A model generated the notes under the pieces. That model saw only the letters and a program-made list of their open reading frames with translations, was not told where the DNA came from and searched no databases. The translations under genes were made by a program, and so were the position numbers. From assembly GCA_029204225.1 (NCBI GenBank), contig CM055096.1, positions 63,269,240 to 63,333,239 on the forward strand: DNA of 64,000 nt. Direction: 5' to 3'. The DNA is from Diphasiastrum complanatum. Lineage: Eukaryota > Streptophyta > Lycopodiopsida > Lycopodiales > Lycopodiaceae. The stretch's first letter is position 1. Each line of letters begins with the position of its first letter. Shown here in pieces: positions 22,701 through 31,452 of this stretch.

Positions 22701-25700
22701 AGTTTAGCATTTTAATTGAAGAAGTTTTAAGCTAGCAAGATGAATGGCAACATTCATACGTGCTTCTATTCATGCATCTTTGTGTACTGCTTGCGACAGG
22801 TTTTTCTACTCAGAATTAGAGCGACTTTTTCAGATCAAGAGCTTTTCAAATTCTCTGGATGAGACTAGAACAGATGATGAGGAGCGTAAATTGATTTTTG
22901 AGTGGGAAACAGAGATGGAAAGTCGCAAGGGATGTTGTCTTCGCTCAGATCTTCAGTTTCATTTGTATATCAGTCAGCGCCCTTGTGAGTTTCTATCTCA
23001 GGTAACTGGAACATTTAGTTTCAACATGCTTTTTGGTAGCTGATTTAGACTGCCAATTCAGTGATGCTGTACTATATCTTCAACAGGTTTGAAGTTTTAT
23101 GCTATAGCCCTAATGGGTTTGAATTTTCATGCTATATCTGCAGGTGGGGATGCTTGCATCTTCGCATCAACTAATAGTTGTGAAGGAAGTGTTTTGGCAT
23201 CCATTCCTAGTTCCAAGTTCCGAACTGGAAATCTGCATAAGCAGACCGTTGCTAAACTTGTAAGCCCATCAGGATCTCTTCAATGGGAGGAAGCCTTAGC
23301 TGCTGAGTGCAGTGCAAGATGCACTGGGGATGCCAGTGATTGTATGATTGCTAATAAATCTCTAACTATGCTGGAACGTGAGATTCAAGCTACTGGCATG
23401 GTCCGGAGAAAACCTGGTCGTGGTGATCCCACCATGTCCATGAGCTGCAGTGACAAAATTGCTCGTTGGAATTTACTTGGTTTGCAAGGTACACCTCTAT
23501 GTACTTTTTAAGAGTTTAGGCTTCAGCTACTTTAGTTTCAAGTCTAGTGCAAATGCACGTCTGTCCTGTTAGGAATTAATGTTTATTTGACACCCCTTAA
23601 TGATAGTTTGGCCATGCCTGCGTGCTATTTTTAGGGGCCATTCTAGTTATAATAAATTCATTTTTTATGCTTATGCATGTAGGTGGGCGCACTACAAATA
23701 GATTAGGATCTATTTTAGTACTTAGAACTTCATTTTTAGTTCTTACCATATATAGGTAATATTATTAGTAAATAGCTTTTGCTATTTTGCTATTTACTTT
23801 AGGCTCATTAGCTTTTATCAATCATTAGAGAAACTATATAAGAAGGCTGGCGCCCCACCTCAATAATTCCATTCAATTCAATGAGCTAGACATTTGCTCA
23901 ATTCTCTTATGATATGATTTCTCTCTATGCTTGGTTTTGTGTGAGTGCTAGTAGGACTAGCAAGTGCTTGAGAGGTGACAATGGTGGTGAGTACATATCT
24001 AACAAATTCAAGGCCTTTTGTGATGAGCATGGGATCAAGTGGGAGTATACAACATCAAGGACCCCACAACAAAATGGAGTGGCTGAAAGGAAGAATAGGA
24101 CTTTATGTGAAAGTGCTAAAGCTATGAGGTTAAGTGCTAATCTTGACAAACCATTTTGGGATCAAGCTTTGTTGTGTGCCAATTTCTTGTGCAATAGGTG
24201 GCCGAGTGCTATTTTGGATGGAAGGACACCTTTTGAGATGCTATTCAAGAGGAGGCCGAGTGTCAACTTTCTAAGAACCTTTGGATGCACATGCTATGCC
24301 AACATTACTCTTGATGATAGGACCAAGGAAGATCCATCTTCAAGAAGACCATCTAGAATTTGTATCTCAAATTCTGACATGGTATCAGAGCAGGTTTTGT
24401 GAGAGAGTTTGTTTGCAGGGTTGCAACCAGATCTGATTGGAGGAGCTGTTGAGCTGGACTACTGTTGGAAGCAGTCCGCTGGAATCAAAGATTTTGGACT
24501 ATTGATCACTGCCTGCCTGCCAAAATTGTTCGCGACAGATTATTGTTCGTTATAGTTTCTGACAGGATCGCTTCTGGATTGTTGTTGTCTACAGATTGAT
24601 CACATACTCGAAAGATTCGCGAGATTCTCTACAGAGTTTCAAGATTTGCGACTAATTCACGAAAGATTCGTGATTGGTGACAGATTGGTGAAAGATAGGC
24701 GAAAGATTTGCGACAGGCGACAGATTCGCGAAAGATTCAATTGTTGGTAGATCCGAGATTTGTTACAGATCAGAATAATGGCAGGATTTAACGATGCTGT
24801 GTTGCCAGAGTCTAGCAAGCTAGATGGAACGAACTACAGCATATGGAAGTTCAAGATGCAAAATATTCTCCAAGATAGAGAATATTGGGAGATTGTCACA
24901 GGCGTTGAGATACCTCCTACCACTGACAGAGAGTTGCGGGAGTGTTAGAGACGTAGGAGAAAAGCTCATCATATCATCAACTTATCAGTTAAAGATATGA
25001 TTATACCTCATATCAGAGATGCTGCTGGACCCAAGGAGGCTTGGGATATACTGAAGAACTTGTATGAGACAGTAAATCAGTCACGGATCTTGTTCTTGAC
25101 TAATAACCTTCACACGTTGAAGATGGGTACAGGTGAATCGGTAACGGACTACTTTACTCGAGTGAAAGATTTGAGAGGCCAACTTATTGCAGTTGGAGTG
25201 TTCAAGATTTAGTTTTGGTATCCATTGTACTTAATAGTCTACCTTTGGCCTATCAGAACTTTGTAATGATGCTATCATTAAGAGAAATGAGGTCTTCTTT
25301 TGATGAGCTGAATGTCATCTTACTACAGGAAGAAATGAGACGACAAAATATTGTCAACAAGGATGATTTCAAGGAATAGGCTTTTCTAGCAAAGAAGCAA
25401 GAGCATAGTTTCAAGAAGGGTGGCAAAGGGAAGAAGAAGAAGAAAAAGCAGCAAGATATAGAGGAAAATCAATCAAATCAGTCAGAAGATGGAAAGAAAG
25501 TGGTTCGAAAAGAAAACTGCTTCATTTGCGAAAAATCAGGACATTATGCAAAGGAGTGCTGGCACAACAAGTTCAAGAAAAAGCAGGATGGAAATTTTGC
25601 TGAAGAAGAAGAAACTTCTAATGCAAAATTGAGTGCTTTAGATCTTGAAGACTATGAATTGTTCTCAGCATCAACATCTTCTGGTAGTGCCTTCTCAAAG

Positions 25701-28700
25701 GAAGAAGATATTTGGTTTATTGATTTTGGAGCTTCTAAGCACATGACACCTAGCGAGACTGGCTATCAAAAATTAGATGATGGTTCAAATGTGAAGTTGG
25801 GGGACAACTACACATATGATATAAAGGGAGTTGAAAAAGTACAAGTACAACTACCTTCAGGGAAGATTGGAAACATAAAGGATGTGCTTTATGTACCAGG
25901 AATCAGGAAAAACTTGCTCTCAGTATCAGCTATTGCAAAGCAACACATGGTGGTGCAGTTTGATGAACAGAGGTGTCTCATCAAGAGGAAAAATAATGAA
26001 GTAGTAGCTGAGGGCATACTTGCAGGGCAGTTGTATAAACTTCAAGCTCAGGTGGTGGATCATCATGCAAGTGTTGCGGATATTGAATCATTGAGTAAGT
26101 TATGGCACGAGAGCTATGGACATCTGAATTACAAAAGTCTACAAGTCTTGAGGAAGTTTAACATGGTTACAGGTTTACCTCAAGTCGTTTCTGATCACAA
26201 GGTTTGTGAAGGTTGTGTCTTAGGCAAGCATCATATGAAGAAATTTTTGCCTAGTACATTCAGGGTGAAAAATGTTCTAGAACTTTGTTCATACAGATTT
26301 GTGTGGTCCTATGAAGACTCAATCTTATGGGGGAGCAAGTTACTTTATGGTGTTTGTGGATGACTATTCTAGGAAGACATGGATCTATCTTCTGAAGAAT
26401 AAGGGTGAAGCACAGGTGGAGAAAGAAACAGATAGACAAATTAAGATACTTCGCTCGAAAAAAGGGGGAGAGTATCTTTCTACGGAATTTCAGGTGTTTT
26501 GCAAGGATCATGGTATAAAGAGACAATTTGCAAATACGGACACGCCTCAACAAAATGGAGTTGCAAAAAGAAAGAACCGGTCCATAGTGGAAACTGCAAG
26601 GAGTATGCTTAAGAGTAAAAATCTTGAAATATGTTTTGGGGTGAAGCAGTTAAGACGACGGTTTATCTTTTGAATCGAAGTCCTACAAAGGTTGTAGAAA
26701 ATCGAACTCCTGAGGAAGCTTACACGGGTTGGAAGCCAGATGTAAGTCATTTGAGAGTATTTGGAAGTATTGCTTATTCTCACATACCTAAGGATTCTAG
26801 GAGCAAATTGGATTCTAAGGCGACCAAGTGTTTATTTCTTGGTTATGATAATCAAGAGAAGGGATACAGGTTATATGACTTGGAGGGTAAGAAAATAATC
26901 ATAAGTAGGGATGTAATCTTTGATGAGGATGCAACTCATAAAGATATAGAGATATATTTTGATAAGGATCAAGATGGTGGAATCCCTATATTATGTGACG
27001 AGTTATCACAGGAACCTGAATCGGCATATATATCGCCTACGCCAATTCAAGAACCTAAAGTGTCTGTAGTTGAGATAGGAAAGAGGAAGGAGAGGTCAAG
27101 TATATGGGATACTTATTCACCTCCTACTTCACCAAGCAGGAAGCATCCTACATCAGAAGCTAGAAGATTGCCTAGATGGTACTATGAAACTATCAAGGAT
27201 AGTGTTATTATGGAACAAGGAGAGTCCAGTACACATGGAACTAGGAGATCAGCTAGACTTGAAAAGCAACATGAAGATCAAGATCGACAGGAGGTTCAAC
27301 AAGAGGATCATCATGAAGATGGGGATGTACATTTTGCATATATGGCCACAGTATTAGAGACCAAGGATCCATCTACTTTCAGAGAGGCTGAAAAAGAGGA
27401 TATTTGGAGGAAAGCTATGGATGAGGAGTACGACTCAATCATGAAGAACAAGACTTGGAGACTTGTTCAGCTACCTACAAGTAAAAAGGCCATTGTGCTC
27501 AACAGAAAGGGATTGACTATGAGGAAACTTTTGCACCAGTTGCTAAATCTACTACTATGAGGACTGTTTTATCATTGGCAGCTCAGTTTGGATGGATATT
27601 CGACAAATGGATGTAAAGAGTGCATTCCTGAATGGATTTCTAGAGGAAGAAGTCTACATGGAGCAGCCAGAGGGATACATAGTAACAGGACATGAAGATA
27701 AGGTTTGTAGGTTGGACAAGGCATTATATGGACTTAAGCAGGCACCCAAGGCATGGTATACTAGGATTGACACATACTTTGCGGAGCTTGGCTTTCAGAG
27801 AAGTAGTTCGCAGCATACACTTTATGTTTTGGTCAGGAATAATCATATTGTTGTTGTAGTGATGTATGTGGATGATCTTATTATTCAGATCATAGTATGA
27901 TTCAGGGAATCAAGAAAGATCTCTCATCAGAATTTGATATGGAAGATCTTGGTTCACTACAATATTTTCTTGGGATTGAGGTATGGAGAGTAGCACAGGG
28001 ACTATTCATTTCTCAATCTAAGTATGCTCATGAAATTCTAGAAAAGTTCAATATGTCAGAGTGCAAGCCTATTTCTACACCATATGATAGTGGATGTAAG
28101 CTTACTAAAGTTGAGGAAGATCAGGATGTAGATGAGACGTTATATAGAAAGCTAGTTGGAAGCTTAATCTATCTAACTACTACAAGACCAGATATTGCTT
28201 ATGCTGTGAGTATGGTTAGTCAGTTTATGGCTAAACCTAAGCAGATTCTTTGGAAAACTGCTAAGCGAATACTCAGATATTGTTGGAATGTGAATGGAAT
28301 TGATTACATTACCATAGGTTACTTTGACCCAAAAGGTCGAGAGTTGTGTAACCATGGTCATTTATTATATTAGGCCTACTAAACTTAGAGTTAGCTAAGT
28401 TAGTATGAAATTAACTTGGTAGGGACTCATGGGTCCACTAGGCCTAATTGCGACATTAAGTACCCCAACTTGACATATTGGAGGTACCTTATTCTTTCTA
28501 TGTAACTTATAGAAAGTTGGATAGTCAATAGTCAAGTAGTTGGACAGCCAATAGTCAAGTAGTTGGAAAGCCAATAGTCAAGTAGTTGGATAGCCAATAG
28601 TCATGAAGTTAGATAGTCATCTTGGACTATATATATGTGTGCATCCCATTTGTATAAGATACATTTGTAAGCAATACTGACTATTCTCCTTGGCTGTCCA

Positions 28701-31452
28701 CGAGTTTCTACAAGAGGGCTTCTAGCCATCTCTTTCTTTCTTTTGAGAATGCTTTGTGTGATTGAATAGTTAAGATCCTGGATCCTTAAGCTTCTATTTC
28801 CTACAGATATATCCAGGGCACTTTGAGATTTGGTATTCTCTATGGTAGACAGGATGATTTGAAGTTATAGGGATATGTGGATGCTAATTGGGCTGGAGAT
28901 GTAGAAGACCGAAGATCTACTACAGGTTATGTTTTTAGTCTTGGTTCTGGTGCTATTTCTTGGAGTTCAAAGAAGCAACATACTATTGCTTTATCATCTA
29001 CAGAGGCAAAATATCGAGTTACTACAAGTGCAACATGTGAAGCAATATGGTTACGAAGGATTCTACATGATCTACATATGATACAAGATTCACCTATGGT
29101 ACTTCAATGTGACAATCAAAATTGTATTAAATTGGCGAAAAATCCAGTTTTCCACTGCAAGACAAAGCATATTGCAGTACAACAACACTTCATCAGAGAG
29201 AAAATTCAAAGTGATGTAGTGGAGCTTATCTATTGCCCTACGGAAGAACAAGTTGTAGATATCTTTACCAAAGGTCTTGGCAAAGAAAAATTTCAGAAGT
29301 TTAGAGAACTTCTAGGAGTAGTAGATAACAAAGTAAACATTAAGGAGGAGTGTTAGGAATTAATGTTTATTTGACACCCCTTAATGATAGTTTGGCCATG
29401 CCTGCGTGCTATTTTTGGGGGCCATTCTAGTTATAATAATTTCATTTTTTATGCTTATGCATGTAGGTGGGCGCACTACAAATAGATTAGGATCTATTTT
29501 AGTACTTAAAACTTCGTTTTTAGTTCTTACCATATATAGGTAATACTATTAGTAAATAGCTTTTGCTATTTAGCTATTTACTTTAGGCTCATTAGCTTTT
29601 ATCAATCATTAGAGAAACTATATAAGAAGGCTGGCGCCCCACCTCAATAATTTTACTCAATTCAATGAGCTACTGCATTTTCTCTTATGATCTGATTTCT
29701 CTCTATGCTTGGTTTTGTGTGAGTGCTAGTAGGACTAGTATCTCCATCTAGAATTTGTATCTCAAATTCTGACATGTCCTCTAGCTTATTTTGTCTAGTC
29801 TCTGTAACCAGGTGCTCTTCTTTCCCACTTCATTTGCAAGCCAGTATATATGTCATCTGTGACAATTGGTGGTGAACAAAATGCCTTGTTTCACTGTAAC
29901 ACACATACTTCTGAGAATGGGATGAGAAGTGAAAGTGGTATGGAGGCAATGGAAAGATCTTTCTATAGGCGCCTTGTACCAATTGCAAAACGTATTCCTC
30001 CTCCTTTTAAAGTGAACGCTGTGAGTTTATGCATCCAGGACTTTGTCATTGAGACTGCACCATTTCCTCATCTTTGCAGACATATTTTGAATCAGCTAAT
30101 ACTTGCTATTGGCATGCAGCCAATTGTTTTCGGAGCTTCAGTGCCACCGAGTGAGTTCAGATCACCTTATGAAGGGACTGCTCATGTTACATGCGGGTTT
30201 GTCAACTTGTTTTGTTATGTAGTGTGATGATCTTATTCTTTGACATTTGAACAACTATGTGGGCACTTAAATCAGACATTTCTGGAGTATTGTTAATAAT
30301 GTTTGTTGGATTGTTTAACAACCTGACTAACCTAATTCAGTTTTTGGATGGCTAGCTATTCCATCAGTTGGGATGCATCTGGAGTACATGAGGTTATTCT
30401 TGGTACTACTGGCCGAAAGCAGGGCACATCTAAGAAAGGGGCATTATCTTCTGCGACTCGCTCTTCGTTAAGCAAGTGATCTCTCTCTCTCTCTCTCTCT
30501 CTCTAATCTCTCTCTCATATATTGCACCAAGAAGATCCCATTCTTGAGTGGTCAAGCAGGTCCAGGGTTTCGACTGGAACTTTTTGTTTTGAGGAGTAAA
30601 ATAAGCAAATTTGCTATGGATAGCTTGTCCATGATGTCACTTGAGTTGACATTATGTTTGGCGGGCTTTCGCATGAGCAAATAGATGGCAGTTTAGTGGA
30701 GAAATAACCTTCAACTAGATCCTACAAATATGTCTAAACAGAGCTGCAAATTGGGTTCAATACGATCCAACTGCAAGGAGACACCCATCGAGCTAAGTAT
30801 TGCGAGTACAATAGGATACTTGTCTTGAGAATTCAACTTTGGTAGGCACTTGAGTCTTTACTGGAGTAAAATGGACTTTTGTATGAGCAGTTTTATTTGA
30901 TGACAATATGTGCATCAAATTGTCAATAAAGCTGAGTCTTGGGAAGTTTTCTTTGGTGTGCTGCTGTGATGTAGAACTAATCTGTTCAGTCTCTTTCTCA
31001 ATAGGGTTCGGTATAAAATCTTCAGGCTTAAATCCATTTCAAAGAGTTGTTGCAGGAGAGCATTACTTGAACGCTTTGTACTTCTGCTTCCAAAATTTTC
31101 ATTACCCCCAACTTTGGGCCAGCTCAGTTACTCAGAAATAAAGGTTTGCTACAATCCTTTGTATTCATGGCAGTCAGGCTGCAAGCTGAGCTTTGGTTTG
31201 TATAGTAAGATTGCATTGGGCTTTTGTTCTATTTGAATTTTTGTCTCCATTTTCTTCAGATAGGTTGAGAAATTTCGAATGGGCATTCAGGGGATTTCTG
31301 ATATATATGCATGTCAATCTGTTTGGTTCTACACTCAGGTTGCAGCAGAAGAATATAATCTTGCAAGGGAAAATCTGATTAAGGAGTCCTCTTCCCCTTT
31401 CAAAGACTGGCTATTGAAGCCTGAGTGCTATCAATCTTTCAGGGCTGTTTAA
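16890..31452 (+). CDS. TAD1: tRNA-specific adenosine deaminase 1 (ADAT1/TAD1), nine exons
   Basis: The gene is join(16890..17040, 17127..17247, 22800..22984, 23144..23488, 29812..30020, 30120..30196, 30356..30475, 31056..31143, 31339..31452): 1410 nt, 469 residues. The family deaminates A37 to inosine next to the anticodon of eukaryotic tRNA-Ala. Seen directly: substrate-side N-terminus with LPKKGKPQG (about 29-37); zinc-binding His and catalytic Glu in [11 protein letters not shown] (H80, E82); second ligand in QRPCGDA (C153); third in [11 protein letters not shown] (C254); C-terminal SYSEIK and [14 protein letters not shown]. All introns are GT-AG, phases match, and no stop interrupts the reading. 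The start Met gives nine residues before a second in-frame Met (M10); either could be used. Introns 2 and 4 are enlarged by retroelements. ADAR is excluded because no dsRNA-binding domain precedes the deaminase. Exon borders are hand-inferred. Confidence 0.93.
17127..17247 (+). CDS. TAD1: TAD1 exon 2 (HAE motif)
   Basis: It follows the acceptor ...tttgtgcag. It encodes [11 protein letters not shown] and [14 protein letters not shown], which carry the zinc His and the proton-shuttle Glu. The donor is gtaggc at 17248, phase 2. Confidence 0.93.
17620..17672. repeat. (GA)n microsatellite in TAD1 intron 2
   Basis: A 53-bp GA run abuts the inverted exon-7 copy. It mirrors the (CT)n that follows exon 7 at 30479-30502, so it belongs to the same inverted duplication. 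Confidence 0.95.
17673..17786 (-). pseudogene. Inverted copy of TAD1 exon 7 inside intron 2
   Basis: The reverse complement of this segment matches 30367-30480 over 114 bp without gaps and with five mismatches by hand count. It covers 109 of the 120 bases of exon 7 and the following donor. One change turns the CAG codon of GRKQG into TAG, so the copy could not be translated. Similarity ends abruptly at 17786, where LTR-like sequence begins. It is antisense to the gene and not part of the mRNA. Confidence 0.95.
17787..18133 (-). mobile_element. LTR-like repeat (minus), partner of 50333-50812
   Basis: The reverse complement closely follows 50333-50690, including tctcaa.(a/g)gagtgtctgg, ggccttgacatggaatt and accatat..ggactattcc. 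On the minus strand it starts TGTTATGGCC just after the purine-rich AAGGAAGGAAGAA, which resembles a PPT/LTR junction. The far end is cut off at the exon-7 copy. Confidence 0.7.
18134..19440. other. Intron 2 sequence, unassigned
   Basis: AT-rich with no recognisable coding domain. A weak PBS-like TGGTATCCAAGC (minus) occurs at about 18936-18951. A duplicated 20-bp phrase containing tattgtttttcatggaga occurs near 19050 and 19070. This may be the decayed interior of the element ending at 18133. Confidence 0.3.
19441..19635 (-). mobile_element. Copia 3' end: PPT and partial 3' LTR (minus)
   Basis: On the minus strand a purine tract CATTAAGGGAGAG is followed at 19616 by TGTTAGAAGTCAC, the standard PPT/3' LTR junction. 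The lower boundary of the LTR is not resolved. The RNase H fragment at 19905-20402 lies upstream in the same orientation and may be its coding part. Confidence 0.55.
19722..19785. repeat. (GA)n microsatellite
   Basis: A 64-bp GA run between a copia PPT and an RNase H fragment. The sequence on both sides (about 19679-19720 and 19786-19855) resembles parts of 20438-20570, suggesting a repeated LTR-derived segment. Confidence 0.9.
19905..20402 (-). pseudogene. Copia RNase H fragment (minus)
   Basis: The minus-strand translation gives [90 protein letters not shown] and ENQVADIL. It contains several stops (for example after ILKV and RKLL). It comes from a different family than the element at 20790-22265 and is truncated at RT. 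Confidence 0.88.
20403..20789 (-). mobile_element. Probable 3' LTR of intron-2 copia (minus)
   Basis: It begins on the minus strand with TGTTGAAGAGTAATG directly after the PPT (TTAAGAGAGGG) of the coding region at 20797-22265. No 5' partner is found, so the lower limit is only bounded by the RNase H fragment at 20402. Part of it resembles 19679-19855. Confidence 0.6.
20797..22265 (-). pseudogene. Copia RT-RNase H with internal RT deletion (intron 2)
   Basis: Frames at 22265-22014 and 22004-21009 give [69 protein letters not shown] and [12 protein letters not shown]. RNase H follows with [19 protein letters not shown] and [11 protein letters not shown]. Between QPQGFEKS and the YVDD motif about 40 codons are missing, including the [14 protein letters not shown] block. 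A stop follows DNQSCI, after which the sense continues as [18 protein letters not shown] to [11 protein letters not shown] stop also separates the linker from RT at about 22010. No gag, protease or integrase is present, so the element is 5'-truncated. Confidence 0.93.
22266..22799. other. Remainder of TAD1 intron 2
   Basis: Nothing coding is recognisable. The acceptor for exon 3 is ...ttgcgacag at 22791-22799. Confidence 0.4.
22800..22984 (+). CDS. TAD1: TAD1 exon 3
   Basis: Encodes residues 91-152: [10 protein letters not shown], an acidic linker ([11 protein letters not shown]), [15 protein letters not shown] and the first base of the Cys codon. The donor gtgagt starts at 22985. Confidence 0.93.
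23144..23488 (+). CDS. TAD1: TAD1 exon 4 (PCG and SCSDK motifs)
   Basis: The largest exon. It completes Cys153 of PCGDA and continues through GTG-rich linker to [20 protein letters not shown] and [10 protein letters not shown]. It carries two zinc ligands and the RxGRGDPT/KIARWN regions typical of the tRNA/RNA adenosine deaminase fold. The donor is gtacac at 23489, only 78 bp before the retrotransposon insertion. Confidence 0.95.
23567..24379 (+). repeat. 5' LTR of intron-4 copia, with foreign insert
   Basis: 813 bp, against 424 bp for the 3' LTR. The difference is the insert at 23961-24348. Outside it the two LTRs differ at only a few positions. Confidence 0.95.
23961..24348 (+). pseudogene. 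Copia integrase fragment captured inside the 5' LTR
   Basis: An open reading frame gives [60 protein letters not shown] and FEMLFKRRP up to [11 protein letters not shown]. It is nearly the same as the integrase of element E (about 62963-63335), not that of the host element. It replaces five bases (tatct) found in the 3' LTR, and no target duplication flanks it. Confidence 0.95.
24380..24391 (+). promoter_or_regulatory. Primer binding site of intron-4 copia
   Basis: TGGTATCAGAGC directly follows the CA end of the 5' LTR, a perfect match to the common plant copia site. Confidence 0.95.
24778..25380 (+). pseudogene. Copia gag (intron-4 element)
   Basis: It begins [20 protein letters not shown] with [12 protein letters not shown] stop follows RELREC; the sense resumes with [19 protein letters not shown] and [20 protein letters not shown]. 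Another stop follows VGVFKI and the capsid C-terminus continues in a shifted frame. It is otherwise full length for copia Gag and recently broken. Confidence 0.9.
25381..26363 (+). pseudogene. Copia NC, protease and pre-integrase (intron-4 element)
   Basis: A lysine-rich stretch precedes the zinc knuckle [14 protein letters not shown] at 25518-25559. The protease site reads [12 protein letters not shown], so Phe stands where Ser/Thr of D-S/T-G is expected, which should impair catalysis. Next come [29 protein letters not shown], and the pre-integrase [14 protein letters not shown] and [11 protein letters not shown]. The open frame is 287 codons. Confidence 0.93.
26260..27480 (+). pseudogene. 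Copia integrase and linker (intron-4 element)
   Basis: Frames at 26299-26673 and 26631-27560 together give DLCGP-like start, [32 protein letters not shown] (Asp of the usual RSDNGGE context replaced by K), [55 protein letters not shown] and [15 protein letters not shown]. The AKRKN context replaces AERKN, losing the usual Glu. Frameshifts occur near 26420 and 26640. The linker ends in [10 protein letters not shown] and ...[20 protein letters not shown]. Confidence 0.9.
27481..28280 (+). pseudogene. Copia reverse transcriptase (intron-4 element)
   Basis: After a deletion/frameshift that removes the GCKWVYK region (about 27480-27590), the frame resumes as [46 protein letters not shown] and [11 protein letters not shown] further frameshift at about 27895 leads to [30 protein letters not shown] and [19 protein letters not shown]. 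The catalytic YVDD is intact. Confidence 0.92.
28281..28805. mobile_element. Solo LTR nested in RNase H region
   Basis: A 525-bp sequence starts TGTTGGAATG and ends TTTCCTACA, flanked by the 5-bp duplication gatat (28276-28280 and 28806-28810). It interrupts the LRY|IQG junction of RNase H exactly. With no internal region it is a solo LTR left by recombination, or an LTR-only element. It carries a short tandem array at about 28530-28610. Its orientation is inferred only from TG..CA symmetry. Confidence 0.9.
28525..28612. repeat. About 23-bp tandem repeat inside the solo LTR
   Basis: Four imperfect copies of a unit containing agtcaagtagttgga.agcc follow one another. Units differ by single bases. 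Confidence 0.85.
28806..29356 (+). pseudogene. Copia RNase H (intron-4 element, after solo LTR)
   Basis: After a short [17 protein letters not shown] segment and a stop, the open frame gives [60 protein letters not shown] and [13 protein letters not shown], ending [13 protein letters not shown] and NIKEEC*. The acidic residues of RNase H (D..W, E, D) are visible. The frame ends on the PPT. Confidence 0.93.
29340..29350 (+). promoter_or_regulatory. Polypurine tract of intron-4 copia
   Basis: TTAAGGAGGAG directly before the TGTTAGG start of the 3' LTR. Confidence 0.9.
29351..29774 (+). repeat. 3' LTR of intron-4 copia
   Basis: 424 bp, TG..CA, followed by target duplication tgtcc. A TATATAGG and a CTATATAAG motif at about 29530 and 29618 could act as promoter elements. 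The 5' LTR carries the same motifs. Confidence 0.95.
29812..30020 (+). CDS. TAD1: TAD1 exon 5
   Basis: It follows acceptor ...tctgtaaccag. It encodes [20 protein letters not shown] and ends [10 protein letters not shown], with donor gtgagt at 30021. It lies 32 bp beyond the target duplication of the retrotransposon. Confidence 0.93.
30120..30196 (+). CDS. TAD1: TAD1 exon 6
   Basis: It follows acceptor ...ggcatgcag. It encodes [20 protein letters not shown] and AHVTCG. The donor is gtttgt at 30197, phase 2. Intron 5 is 99 bp. Confidence 0.88.
30356..30475 (+). CDS. TAD1: TAD1 exon 7
   Basis: With the acceptor ...gatggctag it encodes [20 protein letters not shown] and [19 protein letters not shown], donor gtgatc at 30476. 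An alternative in-frame acceptor, ...ctaattcag at 30340, would add five residues (FWMAS). I prefer 30356 because CGYSISW fits the family better. Its near-complete inverted copy sits in intron 2. Confidence 0.85.
30479..30502. repeat. (CT)n just after exon 7 donor
   Basis: The run begins within the donor region of intron 7 and is the counterpart of the (GA)n at 17620-17672. Confidence 0.95.
31056..31143 (+). CDS. TAD1: TAD1 exon 8
   Basis: It follows acceptor ...gttgttgcag and joins SSLSK to [14 protein letters not shown] and QLSYSEIK. The donor is gtttgc at 31144, phase 0. Confidence 0.88.
31339..31452 (+). CDS. TAD1: TAD1 exon 9 (C-terminus)
   Basis: It follows acceptor ...ctacactcag. It encodes [20 protein letters not shown] and [17 protein letters not shown], then TAA. 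The FxxWLxKP..xQxF ending is typical of TAD1 proteins. The 3' UTR follows. Confidence 0.92.
   Translation, partial: VAAEEYNLARENLIKESSSPFKDWLLKPECYQSFRAV

Larger units (their letters stand above)
23567..29774 (+). mobile_element. Full-length copia in TAD1 intron 4 (+)
   Basis: A 6208-bp copia element in the same orientation as TAD1. TSD tgtcc occurs at 23562-23566 and 29775-29779. LTRs start TGTTAGGAATTAATG and end ATTCTGACA. A perfect PBS lies at 24380 and PPT TTAAGGAGGAG before the 3' LTR. Domains run gag, NC, protease, integrase, RT, RNase H. Secondary insertions are a 388-bp integrase fragment in the 5' LTR and a solo LTR in RNase H. Frameshifts and stops in gag, integrase and RT make it non-autonomous. 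Removing it leaves an intron of about 105 bp. Confidence 0.97.

Noticed and set aside
23914-24402. Possibility that the 162-codon ORF is the integrase of the intron-4 element or a separate insertion
   Set aside because: It lies within the 5' LTR, matches another family and lacks any target duplication; the element's own integrase is at 26260-26780.
16890-31452. ADAR or adenosine deaminase (purine metabolism) instead of TAD1
   Set aside because: No dsRNA-binding domains precede the deaminase, and the LPKKGKPQG start, HAE/PCG/SCSDK pattern and short C-terminal FKDWL..P motif fit the tRNA deaminase family.
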